A stretch of DNA of 41,411 bases from Firmicutes bacterium AM31-12AC (GTDB lineage Bacteria; Bacillota; Clostridia; Lachnospirales; Lachnospiraceae). A program made the translations under genes and the position numbers. This document shows positions 35,173 to 41,411 of the stretch, in pieces. The notes under the pieces were generated by a model, which saw nothing but the letters and a program-made list of their open reading frames with translations, made no database searches and was not told the DNA's origin. How positions within the stretch are numbered: the first letter of the stretch is position 1; each line of letters starts with the position of its first letter. The stretch spans positions 1 to 41,411 of the forward strand of contig QUJA01000025.1 of the NCBI GenBank assembly GCA_003480425.1, in the 5' to 3' direction.

Positions 35173-36054
35173 ATGTTAGATTTTAGAATAGAAACATTTT
35201 TGATGGTTACTGAAACCATGAATTTCACAGAGGCGGCCAAGAGACTTCATATTACACAACCCGCAGTATCACAGCATATTCATTTCCTGGAGAAAGAATA
35301 TGATACCAAATTATTTTCCTATCATAACAAGCGGCTTAAAATGACAGAAGCAGGAGCAATATTAAAAAAGCGTCTCATGACGATGAAAAATGATCAGCTT
35401 GCACTGAAAAATGAAATCAAAGGACAAGAAAACAAGAAAGAAGTCCTTTCTATTGGAGTTACAATGACAATTGGAGAATATGCGATTGTAGAGCGGCTGG
35501 CAGATTTTTTGTTAAAATATCCTGAGATGAATTTGCATATCCATTATGGAAATACAGCACAGCTGTTAACGTTGCTTGATAAAGGGAATATTAATATGGC
35601 ATTAGTGGAAGGAAATTATCCGAAAGAGAACTATGAACATAGAAAATATAGTACCGAAGATTATATAGCAGTTTGTGCAGTCGAGCATAAATTCGAACAA
35701 GCAAATCCAAAAACAATGAAAGAGCTTTTGTACGAACGGCTGCTTGTCAGGGAAGCCGGTTCCGGAACGAGAAATATTCTGGAAGAATTATTGCTTGCAA
35801 GAGGAATGAAGATAGAAGACTTTCAGCATTATGTAGAAGTAGAAAATATGCATACGATTATAGGATTCTTAAAGAAAGACTGCGGAATTTCATTTATGTA
35901 TAAAGTTGCAGTTGAAGACGAATTGAAAAAGGGGACGCTAAGAGAAATTCAACTCTCAGATTTTAAAATGCAGCATGATTTTGATTTTATCTGGGAGAAA
36001 GGAAGCATTTATGCAGAAAAATATCGTGCAGTGTGTGAAGAACTGCAAAGTTAG
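35173..36054 (+). CDS. LysR-family transcriptional regulator
   Basis: A 293-residue LTTR. The start at 35173 (MLDFRIETF) is preferred over 35152 because AAAAAAGGAAAAC lies between the two. The N-terminal winged HTH is clear (FLMVTETMNFTEAAKRLHIT, then QPAVSQHIHFLEKEY), followed by a periplasmic-binding-like effector domain (SIGVTMTIGEYAIVERLADF). Two targets are plausible: the divergent YeiH-type gene, as in YeiE-YeiH pairs, and the downstream MetE-like gene, whose leader has a MET-box-like palindrome. Either way the theme is sulfur metabolism. Confidence 0.92.
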   Translation: MLDFRIETFLMVTETMNFTEAAKRLHITQPAVSQHIHFLEKEYDTKLFSYHNKRLKMTEAGAILKKRLMTMKNDQLALKNEIKGQENKKEVLSIGVTMTIGEYAIVERLADFLLKYPEMNLHIHYGNTAQLLTLLDKGNINMALVEGNYPKENYEHRKYSTEDYIAVCAVEHKFEQANPKTMKELLYERLLVREAGSGTRNILEELLLARGMKIEDFQHYVEVENMHTIIGFLKKDCGISFMYKVAVEDELKKGTLREIQLSDFKMQHDFDFIWEKGSIYAEKYRAVCEELQS

Positions 36055-36057
36055 GGA

Positions 36058-36150
36058 TCATTTTGGGACGGGGACCATTTGGGGACGGAGTTTAGTGGCT
36101 TTCTGGGGCATGCCCCAAAAAGCCACTAAACTCCGTCCCCAAATGGTTCT
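36058..36150. repeat. Palindromic border repeat, copy 8
   Basis: GGGGACGGAGTTTAGTGGCT plus TT (36081-36102) is perfectly inverted at 36119-36140. The tip carries its own palindrome, GGGGCATGCCCC (36105-36116), unlike other copies. A partial unit, TTTTGGGACGGGGACCATTT, precedes it. It separates the LysR gene from the MetE-like gene and probably terminates the former. Confidence 0.9.
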
Positions 36151-36153
36151 CAC

Positions 36154-36170
36154 CATAGCTTCAAACTATG
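36154..36170. promoter_or_regulatory. MET-box-like operator ahead of the MetE-like gene
   Basis: CATAGCTTCAAACTATG is a 17-base dyad with one internal mismatch. It resembles the MET-box (TATAGTTTnAAACTATA) bound by MtaR/MetR-type LysR regulators in streptococci and relatives. It lies 89 bases before the MetE-like start and just downstream of a LysR gene. A wider dyad, TCACCATA (36150-36157) with TATGGTGA (36202-36209), surrounds it. Confidence 0.55.
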
Positions 36171-36258
36171 ACAAACTGCAATTTTTAAGTATTTTTCAAG
36201 TTATGGTGAAGATGTTAGAATATCTTCAGATTCAAAACAAAAAACGGAGGACATGATT

Positions 36259-37377
36259 ATGAGTAAAATAACAACACCATATAGATACGATTTTGTAGGA
36301 AGCTTTTTAAGACCGCAGAGATTGAAGGAGGCAAAGATTTCATTTCAAAATAATGAAATTACACAGGAAGCATACGATGAAATTGTGAATGAAGAGATTA
36401 CAAAAGTTGTAGCAAAACAGAAAGAACTTGGATTTCATGTAATCACCGATGGAGAATTCAGAAGAACTTTCTGGCATCTTGATTTTATGTGGGGACTGGA
36501 AGGCGTTGCACATGAAAACACGGGAAATGGGGTAAAGTTTGATGCAGAGTTAGCAGTGCTTGACGACACCTATCTCGTAGGAAAAATCAAGGCAAAAGCA
36601 CATCCATTTGTAGAATATTTCAAATTTTTAAAACAGTTTGAAGATGAAAATACAGTTGCAAAATATACCATCCCGGCACCGGCACAGACATTCCAGCAGA
36701 TGGTTGTTCCAATGAATCTGGAAAATACAAGAAAATATTATGCAACAAATAAGGAGTTGATTAAGGATATCGGAAAAGCATATCAGGAGGTCATTAAACA
36801 ATTTTATGATGCCGGGTGCCGAAATCTTCAATTGGATGATTGTACATGGGGTGCAGTAGTCGGTGATGCAGCAGCACTTCGTTATAAATCATTAGGAGAA
36901 AATCTTGAGGATGTAAAACAACAGTTACTTGAAGTAAATAATTTGGCATTGGAAGGAAAACCAGAAGACATGGTGATTACTTCACACATTTGCAGAGGCA
37001 ATTATCATTCCACATTTTTTACAAGCGGACCATATGATACAGTAGCTGATTATGTATTTGCAAAAGAAAATGTAGATGCATTGTTTCTTGAATATGACGA
37101 CGAAAGATCAGGAGGATTTGCACCACTTGCAAAAGTATCAGAAGATAAGACAGTAGTATTAGGGCTTATTACAACAAAATCCCCGGTACTTGAAGATAAA
37201 AAAACGGTGATTAAGAGAATAAATGAAGCTGCCAGATATATTCCATTAGACAGATTGTGTTTAAGTCCACAGTGTGGATTTGCTTCCTGTGAGATTGGAA
37301 ATAAACTGACAGAAGAAGAACAATGGGCAAAACTCAGGCTTGTAAAAGAAATAGCAGAAGAAGTCTGGGGAGAATAG
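36259..37377 (+). CDS. MetE C-terminal-domain-like methionine synthase (YxjG/YxjH type)
   Basis: A 372-residue zinc-dependent methyltransferase like B. subtilis YxjG/YxjH, about the size of the catalytic half of cobalamin-independent methionine synthase. Zinc ligands are visible: His and Cys in TSHICRGNYHS, Glu in LFLEYDDERSG, Cys in LSPQCGFASC. VITDGEFRRTFWHLDFMWGL and LQLDDCTWG are family motifs. It probably methylates homocysteine, although the methyl donor is uncertain because the N-terminal MetE half is missing. The start at 36259 has 8-base spacing from GGAGG; ATG 36253 is too close. I see no S-box or T-box leader, so control by the neighbouring LysR is likely. Confidence 0.9.
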   Translation: MSKITTPYRYDFVGSFLRPQRLKEAKISFQNNEITQEAYDEIVNEEITKVVAKQKELGFHVITDGEFRRTFWHLDFMWGLEGVAHENTGNGVKFDAELAVLDDTYLVGKIKAKAHPFVEYFKFLKQFEDENTVAKYTIPAPAQTFQQMVVPMNLENTRKYYATNKELIKDIGKAYQEVIKQFYDAGCRNLQLDDCTWGAVVGDAAALRYKSLGENLEDVKQQLLEVNNLALEGKPEDMVITSHICRGNYHSTFFTSGPYDTVADYVFAKENVDALFLEYDDERSGGFAPLAKVSEDKTVVLGLITTKSPVLEDKKTVIKRINEAARYIPLDRLCLSPQCGFASCEIGNKLTEEEQWAKLRLVKEIAEEVWGE

Positions 37378-37404
37378 ACCAAATGGTCCTATTCTTGTAA
37401 AAAT

Positions 37405-37461
37405 AAAAAAACGCCGTATAATAGTGTTACAAATTGTAACACTATTATACGGCGTTTTTTT
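37405..37461. terminator. Long perfect inverted repeat, terminator of the MetE-like gene
   Basis: A7-CGCCGTATAATAGTGTTACAA and its exact inverse flank a single central A, a 28-bp perfect palindrome with A-run and T-run on its two sides, so it could work in both directions. A smaller hairpin (GAATAG, ACCAAATGGT, CTATTC at 37372-37394) overlaps the stop codon just upstream and contains the ACCAAATGGT motif of the border repeats. Confidence 0.85.
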
Positions 37462-37501
37462 TATTAGCAAGAGAATATTTATTAGAATTGGAGTCAAAAC
37501 A

Positions 37502-38122
37502 ATGAAACTGATATTGGTGCAAGTCATTCTGCTTTCTTTCCAGACCCTATTGTATTTCGGCTGCGAGCTTTTTCAGAACAGGATCCATGACGTAAAACGT
37601 CCGGTGGATGATAAGATTCCTTTTCTTCCATGGACGGTGTTGCTTTACTGTTTTTGGTTTCCGCTGATTGCTTTTTATCCGCTGATCGTTTTCAGGACAG
37701 ATTCATATTCTTGTTGTACTTATCTGATGACTATGATATTGGAAGTTGTACTCAGTGTGTTGTGTTATCTGCTCTATCCGACTTCTTTTCAGAGACCGGT
37801 GCCTCCGGATGGTTTCTGGGGCAATTTTATGAAATTTATTTATCGTGGCAGTTATAGAGGATTGAATTGTGCACCAAGTCTGCATTGTTCCAGTTGTTTT
37901 CTTGTAATATGTGTTTCTTGCACATGTGAGGGAATGAATCCGTGGGTTCGGATATTTACAACTTTAATTGCTGTCATAATTGTGCTGTCAACACTTACAA
38001 CAAAACAGCACACACTAATTGATGTGCTGACAGCAGTTCCACTTTTTGGGATTAGCAGGATTCTGGGAATTTGGTTGACAGTACGATATTATGTACCGAT
38101 TTTGACGTTTATTGGGAATTAA
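37502..38122 (+). CDS. PAP2-family phosphatase
   Basis: A 206-residue membrane protein of about six segments. Motifs of the acid phosphatase/PAP2 superfamily are present: VKRPVDDKIPFLPW near the start, CAPSLHCSSCF for motif 2, and TLTTKQHTLIDV for motif 3 with the catalytic His. It likely dephosphorylates a lipid phosphate such as undecaprenyl pyrophosphate or phosphatidic acid. The start at 37502 is chosen because the open frame from 37424 runs back through the terminator palindrome; TTGGAG precedes 37502. Confidence 0.85.
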   Translation: MKLILVQVILLSFQTLLYFGCELFQNRIHDVKRPVDDKIPFLPWTVLLYCFWFPLIAFYPLIVFRTDSYSCCTYLMTMILEVVLSVLCYLLYPTSFQRPVPPDGFWGNFMKFIYRGSYRGLNCAPSLHCSSCFLVICVSCTCEGMNPWVRIFTTLIAVIIVLSTLTTKQHTLIDVLTAVPLFGISRILGIWLTVRYYVPILTFIGN

Positions 38123-38150
38123 GTAAAAAATTTTAAAGGAAGGTGTAACT

Positions 38151-38744
38151 ATGAAAATGATAAAAAAGATTAAGATGGATATGTGGATTAACGTGTTTAT
38201 GCTGCTTTTGATTGGCATAGTGTTTATTGTTCGTCCACAGGACTCGCTGGAAGTGGCAGCTATGATCGCAGGGGCAGTGATACTTGCAAATGGTATTTTT
38301 GACCTCATTTATTATTTCCGGGTGTGGGTAGATTTTTATTCAAGGGGTTCTCTGTTTGAAGGAATCATGAAGTGTGTTTTGGGAATTTTTATAATTACCC
38401 ATGCAGGAATTACGACAGTCTTATTTTCATATGTGTTTAGCATTTATATTATAATTAACGGCATTATCTGTATAGAAACAGCAATTTATATGCAAAGGGC
38501 ATTTGAAGTGAATTGCATAAAAGATGTGATTTTGTCATGCTTTGTAGTGGTGGGTGGAATTATTATGATGTTCTTTTCACCAAATACAGTAAAGCTGGCT
38601 GCGATTATGACAGGAATTATTTTTATTATAAATGCGGTAATTGATGGAGTAATTTTATATCGTATTCATAGAATAAGCAGAAAATGTGCCGAAAAGCTTC
38701 AGGATGTCGTAGATGAATTGAGTGGAAATATTATTGATGAATGA
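38151..38744 (+). CDS. DUF308 (HdeD-like) membrane protein
   Basis: A 197-residue protein with six short hydrophobic segments in three internally similar pairs (MLLLIGIVFIVRPQDSLEVA, CVLGIFIITHAGITTVLFSY, IIMMFFSPNTVKLAAIMTGI), as in the DUF308/HdeD family. E. coli HdeD helps acid resistance at high cell density; in Clostridia the role is unknown. AAAGGAAGG precedes the start. It follows the PAP2 gene after 28 bases and probably shares its transcript. Confidence 0.85.
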   Translation: MKMIKKIKMDMWINVFMLLLIGIVFIVRPQDSLEVAAMIAGAVILANGIFDLIYYFRVWVDFYSRGSLFEGIMKCVLGIFIITHAGITTVLFSYVFSIYIIINGIICIETAIYMQRAFEVNCIKDVILSCFVVVGGIIMMFFSPNTVKLAAIMTGIIFIINAVIDGVILYRIHRISRKCAEKLQDVVDELSGNIIDE

Positions 38745-38785
38745 TCATATGGGGACGGAGTTTGGTAGACCATTTGGGGACGTGG
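38744..38785. repeat. Palindromic border repeat, copy 9 (fragment)
   Basis: ATGGGGACGGAGTTTGGTAG, then ACCATTTGGGGACG: two left-arm fragments without right arms. It abuts the truncated end of a MATE remnant, whose frame runs straight into the repeat. Confidence 0.7.
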
Positions 38786-39115
38786 ATTATCGGGTTTCGG
38801 AAACGGTTAAACAGCAAGTCAGTGATAGCACCAGTTATTTGGCCGATAACGGTTGCAATTGCTGCACCACGGACTCCCATTGCAGGACAGCCAAGCAGAC
38901 CGAAAATCATAATCGGATTAAGAATAATATTCAAAACAGCACCAAAGTACCGACGCCTACGGCAATCATTAAAAACTGAATGGAATATACTAGTGATGCA
39001 GCAGTTAATGCCGTTTCAGACAGTCTGGCGACGAAGATACTGTCAACAATGTTGTAGAGTGACTGTACAAGTAAAGACAGCATCAGGGGAACAGCCATTG
39101 TATACAGCAAAGAAG
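38786..39115 (-). pseudogene. MATE transporter remnant with a ~95-residue internal deletion
   Basis: On the minus strand, 39098-38931 encodes [20 protein letters not shown], then IFVARLSETALTAASLVYSI and QFLMIAVGVGT, before a stop. A second frame from about 38950 continues FGAVLNIILNPIMIFGLLGC, PAMGVRGAAIATVIGQITGA and ends at the border repeat near 38785. In the intact MATE at 39336 the equivalent segments lie ~95 residues apart, so the middle has been deleted with loss of frame. Everything after about residue 230 is gone. No ribosome binding site or complete product remains. Confidence 0.85.
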
Positions 39116-39176
39116 AGAGAATGCAAGAAAAAATTTGTTTGACTTTTTGAAAAAGAGGAAATATAATTACAAGAAA

Positions 39177-39309
39177 CGAGTAGCAAGTAAGCGTAAATCC
39201 AGTTTACCGGCTACTCGTTTTCATTTTGCAAAAATGAATATCGCCATGAAAAAGTGTGTAGCGTGTCAGCGTAAGTCCAGCTTATATGACAAGGTGCGCA
39301 CTTTTTTTT
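39177..39309 (+). ncRNA. Tandem hairpin/terminator leader of the MATE gene
   Basis: Two successive structures of the same design. Unit 1: CGAGTAGC (39177-39184) with GCTACTCG (39210-39217), enclosing GTAAA-TCCAG-TTTAC, then TTTTCATTTT. Unit 2: AAGTGTGT (39252-39259) with GCGCACTT (39296-39303, G-T pairs), enclosing GTAAG-TCCAG-CTTAT, then a T-run. Both keep AGCGTAARTCCAGYTTA in the loop region while the outer stems differ completely and the inner stem changes A-T to G-C. This looks like a duplicated cis-regulatory attenuator for the pump, of no class I recognise. Confidence 0.6.
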
Positions 39310-39335
39310 GTGCCAAAAAGAAAGGAGTTAAAAAA

Positions 39336-40703
39336 ATGGCGGAAAGCAACAAGATGAAGGAGATGCCGGTAAATAAGCTGATGGTCCAGATGGGAATCCC
39401 GATGATTTTATCTATGGCATTGCAGGCAGTCTATAACATTGTAGACAGTGCATTTGTGGGAAATATGAGAGTAGGCAGTGAAGCAGCACTAAATGCGCTG
39501 ACACTGGTATTTCCGGTGCAGATGCTTATGGTGGCAGTGGGGATTGGAACCGGAGTAGGAACCAATGCACTTCTTGCAAGGACACTTGGACAGGGAAATA
39601 GTAAAAAAGCTGCAAAGGTAGCAGGAAACAGTCTGTTTCTGGGAGTGCTCATTTATGTGGTCTGCTTATTGTTTGGTATCTTTGGGGTGAAAGCATATAT
39701 TTCATCACAGACAGTAGATACAGAAGTATTGAAGATGGGAGTCAGCTATCTGAGGATATGCTGCGTAATCTCTTTTGGTATTATTTTCTTTTCTTTATTT
39801 GAAAAGTTATTACAGGCAACAGGCCGCTCTCTTTATTCCACAATTGGCCAGGTGGTTGGAGCACTTGTAAATATCATCCTTGATCCGATCATGATCTATG
39901 GTATTGGACCTTGCCCGGAAATGGGAGTGAAAGGTGCAGCTTATGCAACTGTAATTGGTCAGGTAGCATCCGCAGTATTATTGCTTATCTTTCATATCAA
40001 ATTCAATAAGGAATTCGAGCATGGGTTAAAATACATGAAGCCGGATGGCGGAATTATCAAGGAAATCTATACAATCGGACTTCCGGCAATTATTGCACAG
40101 GCATTGATGTCCATTATGGTTTATGTGATGAATCTGATCCTGAAGTTCAATCCATCAGCACAGACAGCCTATGGATTATTTTATAAAGTTCAGCAGTTTG
40201 TACTGTTCCTTGCATTTGGACTTAGAGATGCAATCACCCCGATTATTGCATTTGCTTATGGAATGAGAAGTAAAAAGAGAATTCAGGATGGAATCAAATA
40301 TGGTCTGATCTATACAATTGTGTTAATGATTCTGGGAATTGCAATCACAGAGATTTTCCCCGGAGCATTTGCAACGCTGTTTAATGCGGGACAGTCAAGA
40401 GAATATTTTATCGGAGCAATGAGAATAATCTCAGTCAGCTTTTTGTTTGCAGGCATCAATATTGCTTATCAGGGTATTTATCAGGCACTGGATGGTGGGA
40501 TAGAGTCCCTTGTTATTTCGCTTTTGAGACAGCTCATTATTATACTGCCGCTGGACGGAATTTTTTCAATATTTGTCAGAAGTGGACAGATGGGAGTTTC
40601 GCTGATCTGGTGGGCATTTCCGATTACTGAAATAATTTCATGCCTTGCAGGCTATGTATTTTTAAAGAGAATCAGAAAAAATAAAGTAGATGTTTTGAAT
40701 TAA
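39336..40703 (+). CDS. MATE-family efflux transporter (MepA-like)
   Basis: An intact 455-residue MATE antiporter. The start at 39336 ([16 protein letters not shown]) follows AAAGGAG; the open frame extends upstream to 39135 but passes through the two leader hairpins. Family segments: [60 protein letters not shown] and [20 protein letters not shown]. It is of the MepA/DinF-like Firmicutes group, exporting cationic compounds with Na+ or H+. The truncated relative just upstream on the other strand is about as similar as a separate paralogue. A cytidylate kinase-like gene follows after 13 bases. Confidence 0.93.
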   Translation: MAESNKMKEMPVNKLMVQMGIPMILSMALQAVYNIVDSAFVGNMRVGSEAALNALTLVFPVQMLMVAVGIGTGVGTNALLARTLGQGNSKKAAKVAGNSLFLGVLIYVVCLLFGIFGVKAYISSQTVDTEVLKMGVSYLRICCVISFGIIFFSLFEKLLQATGRSLYSTIGQVVGALVNIILDPIMIYGIGPCPEMGVKGAAYATVIGQVASAVLLLIFHIKFNKEFEHGLKYMKPDGGIIKEIYTIGLPAIIAQALMSIMVYVMNLILKFNPSAQTAYGLFYKVQQFVLFLAFGLRDAITPIIAFAYGMRSKKRIQDGIKYGLIYTIVLMILGIAITEIFPGAFATLFNAGQSREYFIGAMRIISVSFLFAGINIAYQGIYQALDGGIESLVISLLRQLIIILPLDGIFSIFVRSGQMGVSLIWWAFPITEIISCLAGYVFLKRIRKNKVDVLN

Positions 40704-40716
40704 GGGGGAATCAGAG

Positions 40717-41304
40717 ATGGAAAAAAGAATCATTACAATCAGCAGAGAATTTGGAAGTGGCGGACGTTTTATCGGAGAAGAAGTAGCGAAGAAACTTGGA
40801 ATTGCTTATTATGATAAAAATATCATTAATGAGATTGCAGAGAAGTCTGGTTTATCTCCGGAATATGTCCAGGAAAGTGCAGAATTATCTCCGAAGAAAG
40901 GCTTGTTTGCATATGCATTTTCCGGACGTGATATTACAGGAAAATCAGTAGAAGACATCGTGTATGAGGCACAGAGAAAGGTTATTTTAGAACTGGCTGA
41001 TAAGGAAGCTTGTGTAATTATCGGGAGAAATGCAGATTATATTCTGAAGGATAGGGATGATGTACTGAATGTATTTATCCATGGGAATATGTCGGAAAAA
41101 ACACAGCGAATTATGGGTTTATATAATGTAGAAGAGAAGGAAGCTGTCAAAATGATGGCGGATACAGATAAAAGGCGTATGACGAATTATAATTTTTACA
41201 CGGATCAGAAATGGGGAAAAGCAAGCAATTATACGCTGTGTCTGAATAGCTCACAGCTTGGATATGACAGATGTGAGAAGATAATTATGGAGTGTATTAA
41301 ATAA
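40717..41304 (+). CDS. Cytidylate kinase-like family protein
   Basis: A 195-residue P-loop protein opening KRIITISREFGSGGRFIGEE, which matches the nucleotide-binding start of the cytidylate kinase-like (AAA_26) family common in Clostridia. YYDKNIINEIAEKSGLSPEY and CVIIGRNADYIL are further family segments. It is not the housekeeping Cmk, and the substrate is unknown. GGGGGAATC precedes the start. It is often found beside MATE pumps in Lachnospiraceae, and the 13-base gap here suggests co-transcription. Confidence 0.87.
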   Translation: MEKRIITISREFGSGGRFIGEEVAKKLGIAYYDKNIINEIAEKSGLSPEYVQESAELSPKKGLFAYAFSGRDITGKSVEDIVYEAQRKVILELADKEACVIIGRNADYILKDRDDVLNVFIHGNMSEKTQRIMGLYNVEEKEAVKMMADTDKRRMTNYNFYTDQKWGKASNYTLCLNSSQLGYDRCEKIIMECIK

Positions 41305-41311
41305 GGGAACG

Positions 41312-41411
41312 GTTTGGAATGGGTGGACCATTTGAGGACGAGGGTAGTAGACCATTTTGGGGAGAGTTAGTGGTATTTGCTAGCAAAAAGCCAACTAACT
41401 CCGATCCCAAT
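41312..41411. repeat. Palindromic border repeat, copy 10 (degenerate, at window end)
   Basis: Degraded pieces GGTGGACCATTTGAGGACG and GACCATTTTGGGGAGAG, then GTTAGTGG, TTTGCTAGCAAA, CCAACTAACTCCGATCCC. It follows the last gene and still folds into an imperfect hairpin that could terminate it. It runs to the window edge. Confidence 0.7.

Noticed and set aside
36172..36250. S-box (SAM riboswitch) upstream of the MetE-like gene
   Set aside because: YxjG/YxjH genes are often S-box controlled, but none of the S-box core motifs is present here and the gap is too short.
35975..36256. 93-codon open frame across border repeat copy 8
   Set aside because: Its product is the translated palindrome (WGRSLVAFWG, then KATKLRPQ), and similar peptides arise wherever the repeat occurs.
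38741..39142. 133-codon plus-strand open frame
   Set aside because: It is antisense to the MATE remnant, whose minus-strand translation clearly matches MATE transporters.

Overview
The window looks like low-GC Clostridia, most plausibly a gut Lachnospiraceae bacterium. This is inferred from the Firmicutes-style gene set, strong AGGAGG-type ribosome binding sites, a bile salt hydrolase, a GH36/GH13 raffinose-type locus, a candidate NiCo riboswitch ahead of a cation diffusion facilitator, and InlB/MucBP-repeat surface proteins. No rRNA, tRNA, CRISPR array, phage module or intact transposase was seen. Most genes are on the + strand.

Layout. (1) 53-8367: an alpha-galactoside (raffinose-family) utilisation locus. 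It has a divergent AraC regulator, a lipoprotein binding protein, two CUT1 permeases, a GH36 alpha-galactosidase and a frameshifted amylosucrase-like GH13 enzyme. No ATPase is present, so a shared MsmK-type ATPase elsewhere is implied. (2) 8511-10451: an XRE-HTH / AAA-ATPase / PD-(D/E)XK fusion protein of unknown role. (3) 10404-14680: a compound hairpin repeat, a TPP riboswitch with tandem terminators, and thiS-thiF-thiG-thiH-[structured RNA]-thiE. (4) 14809-20890: a DMT permease and a MATE pump (both frameshifted), an HD hydrolase, a candidate Ni/Co riboswitch driving a frameshifted CDF exporter, a U32-like Cys-rich protein and a bile salt hydrolase. (5) 21105-32199: a LuxR-type regulator, then a four-gene surface cluster led by a 2736-residue InlB/MucBP-repeat protein. 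(6) 32261-37377: a MATE pump, a YeiH-type transporter divergent from a LysR regulator (with a second copy of the structured RNA), and a MetE-like methyltransferase with a MET-box-like operator. (7) 37502-41304: a PAP2 phosphatase, a DUF308 protein, a decayed MATE remnant, a tandem hairpin leader, an intact MATE pump and a cytidylate kinase-like protein.

Three patterns cut across the window. First, two ~160-nt elements (13819-13978 and 34988-35151) share one elaborate fold with compensating base changes, so they are probably copies of one structured RNA, perhaps a mobile-element guide-type RNA. Second, about ten copies of a long palindromic repeat (core GGGGACGGAGTTTAGTGGC) sit at transcription-unit borders, and a separate 31-nt hairpin repeat also recurs. 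Third, five genes are broken by exactly one missing base, each consistent with a homopolymer shortened by one. That pattern points to sequencing error rather than biological decay and should be settled before these genes are called dead.
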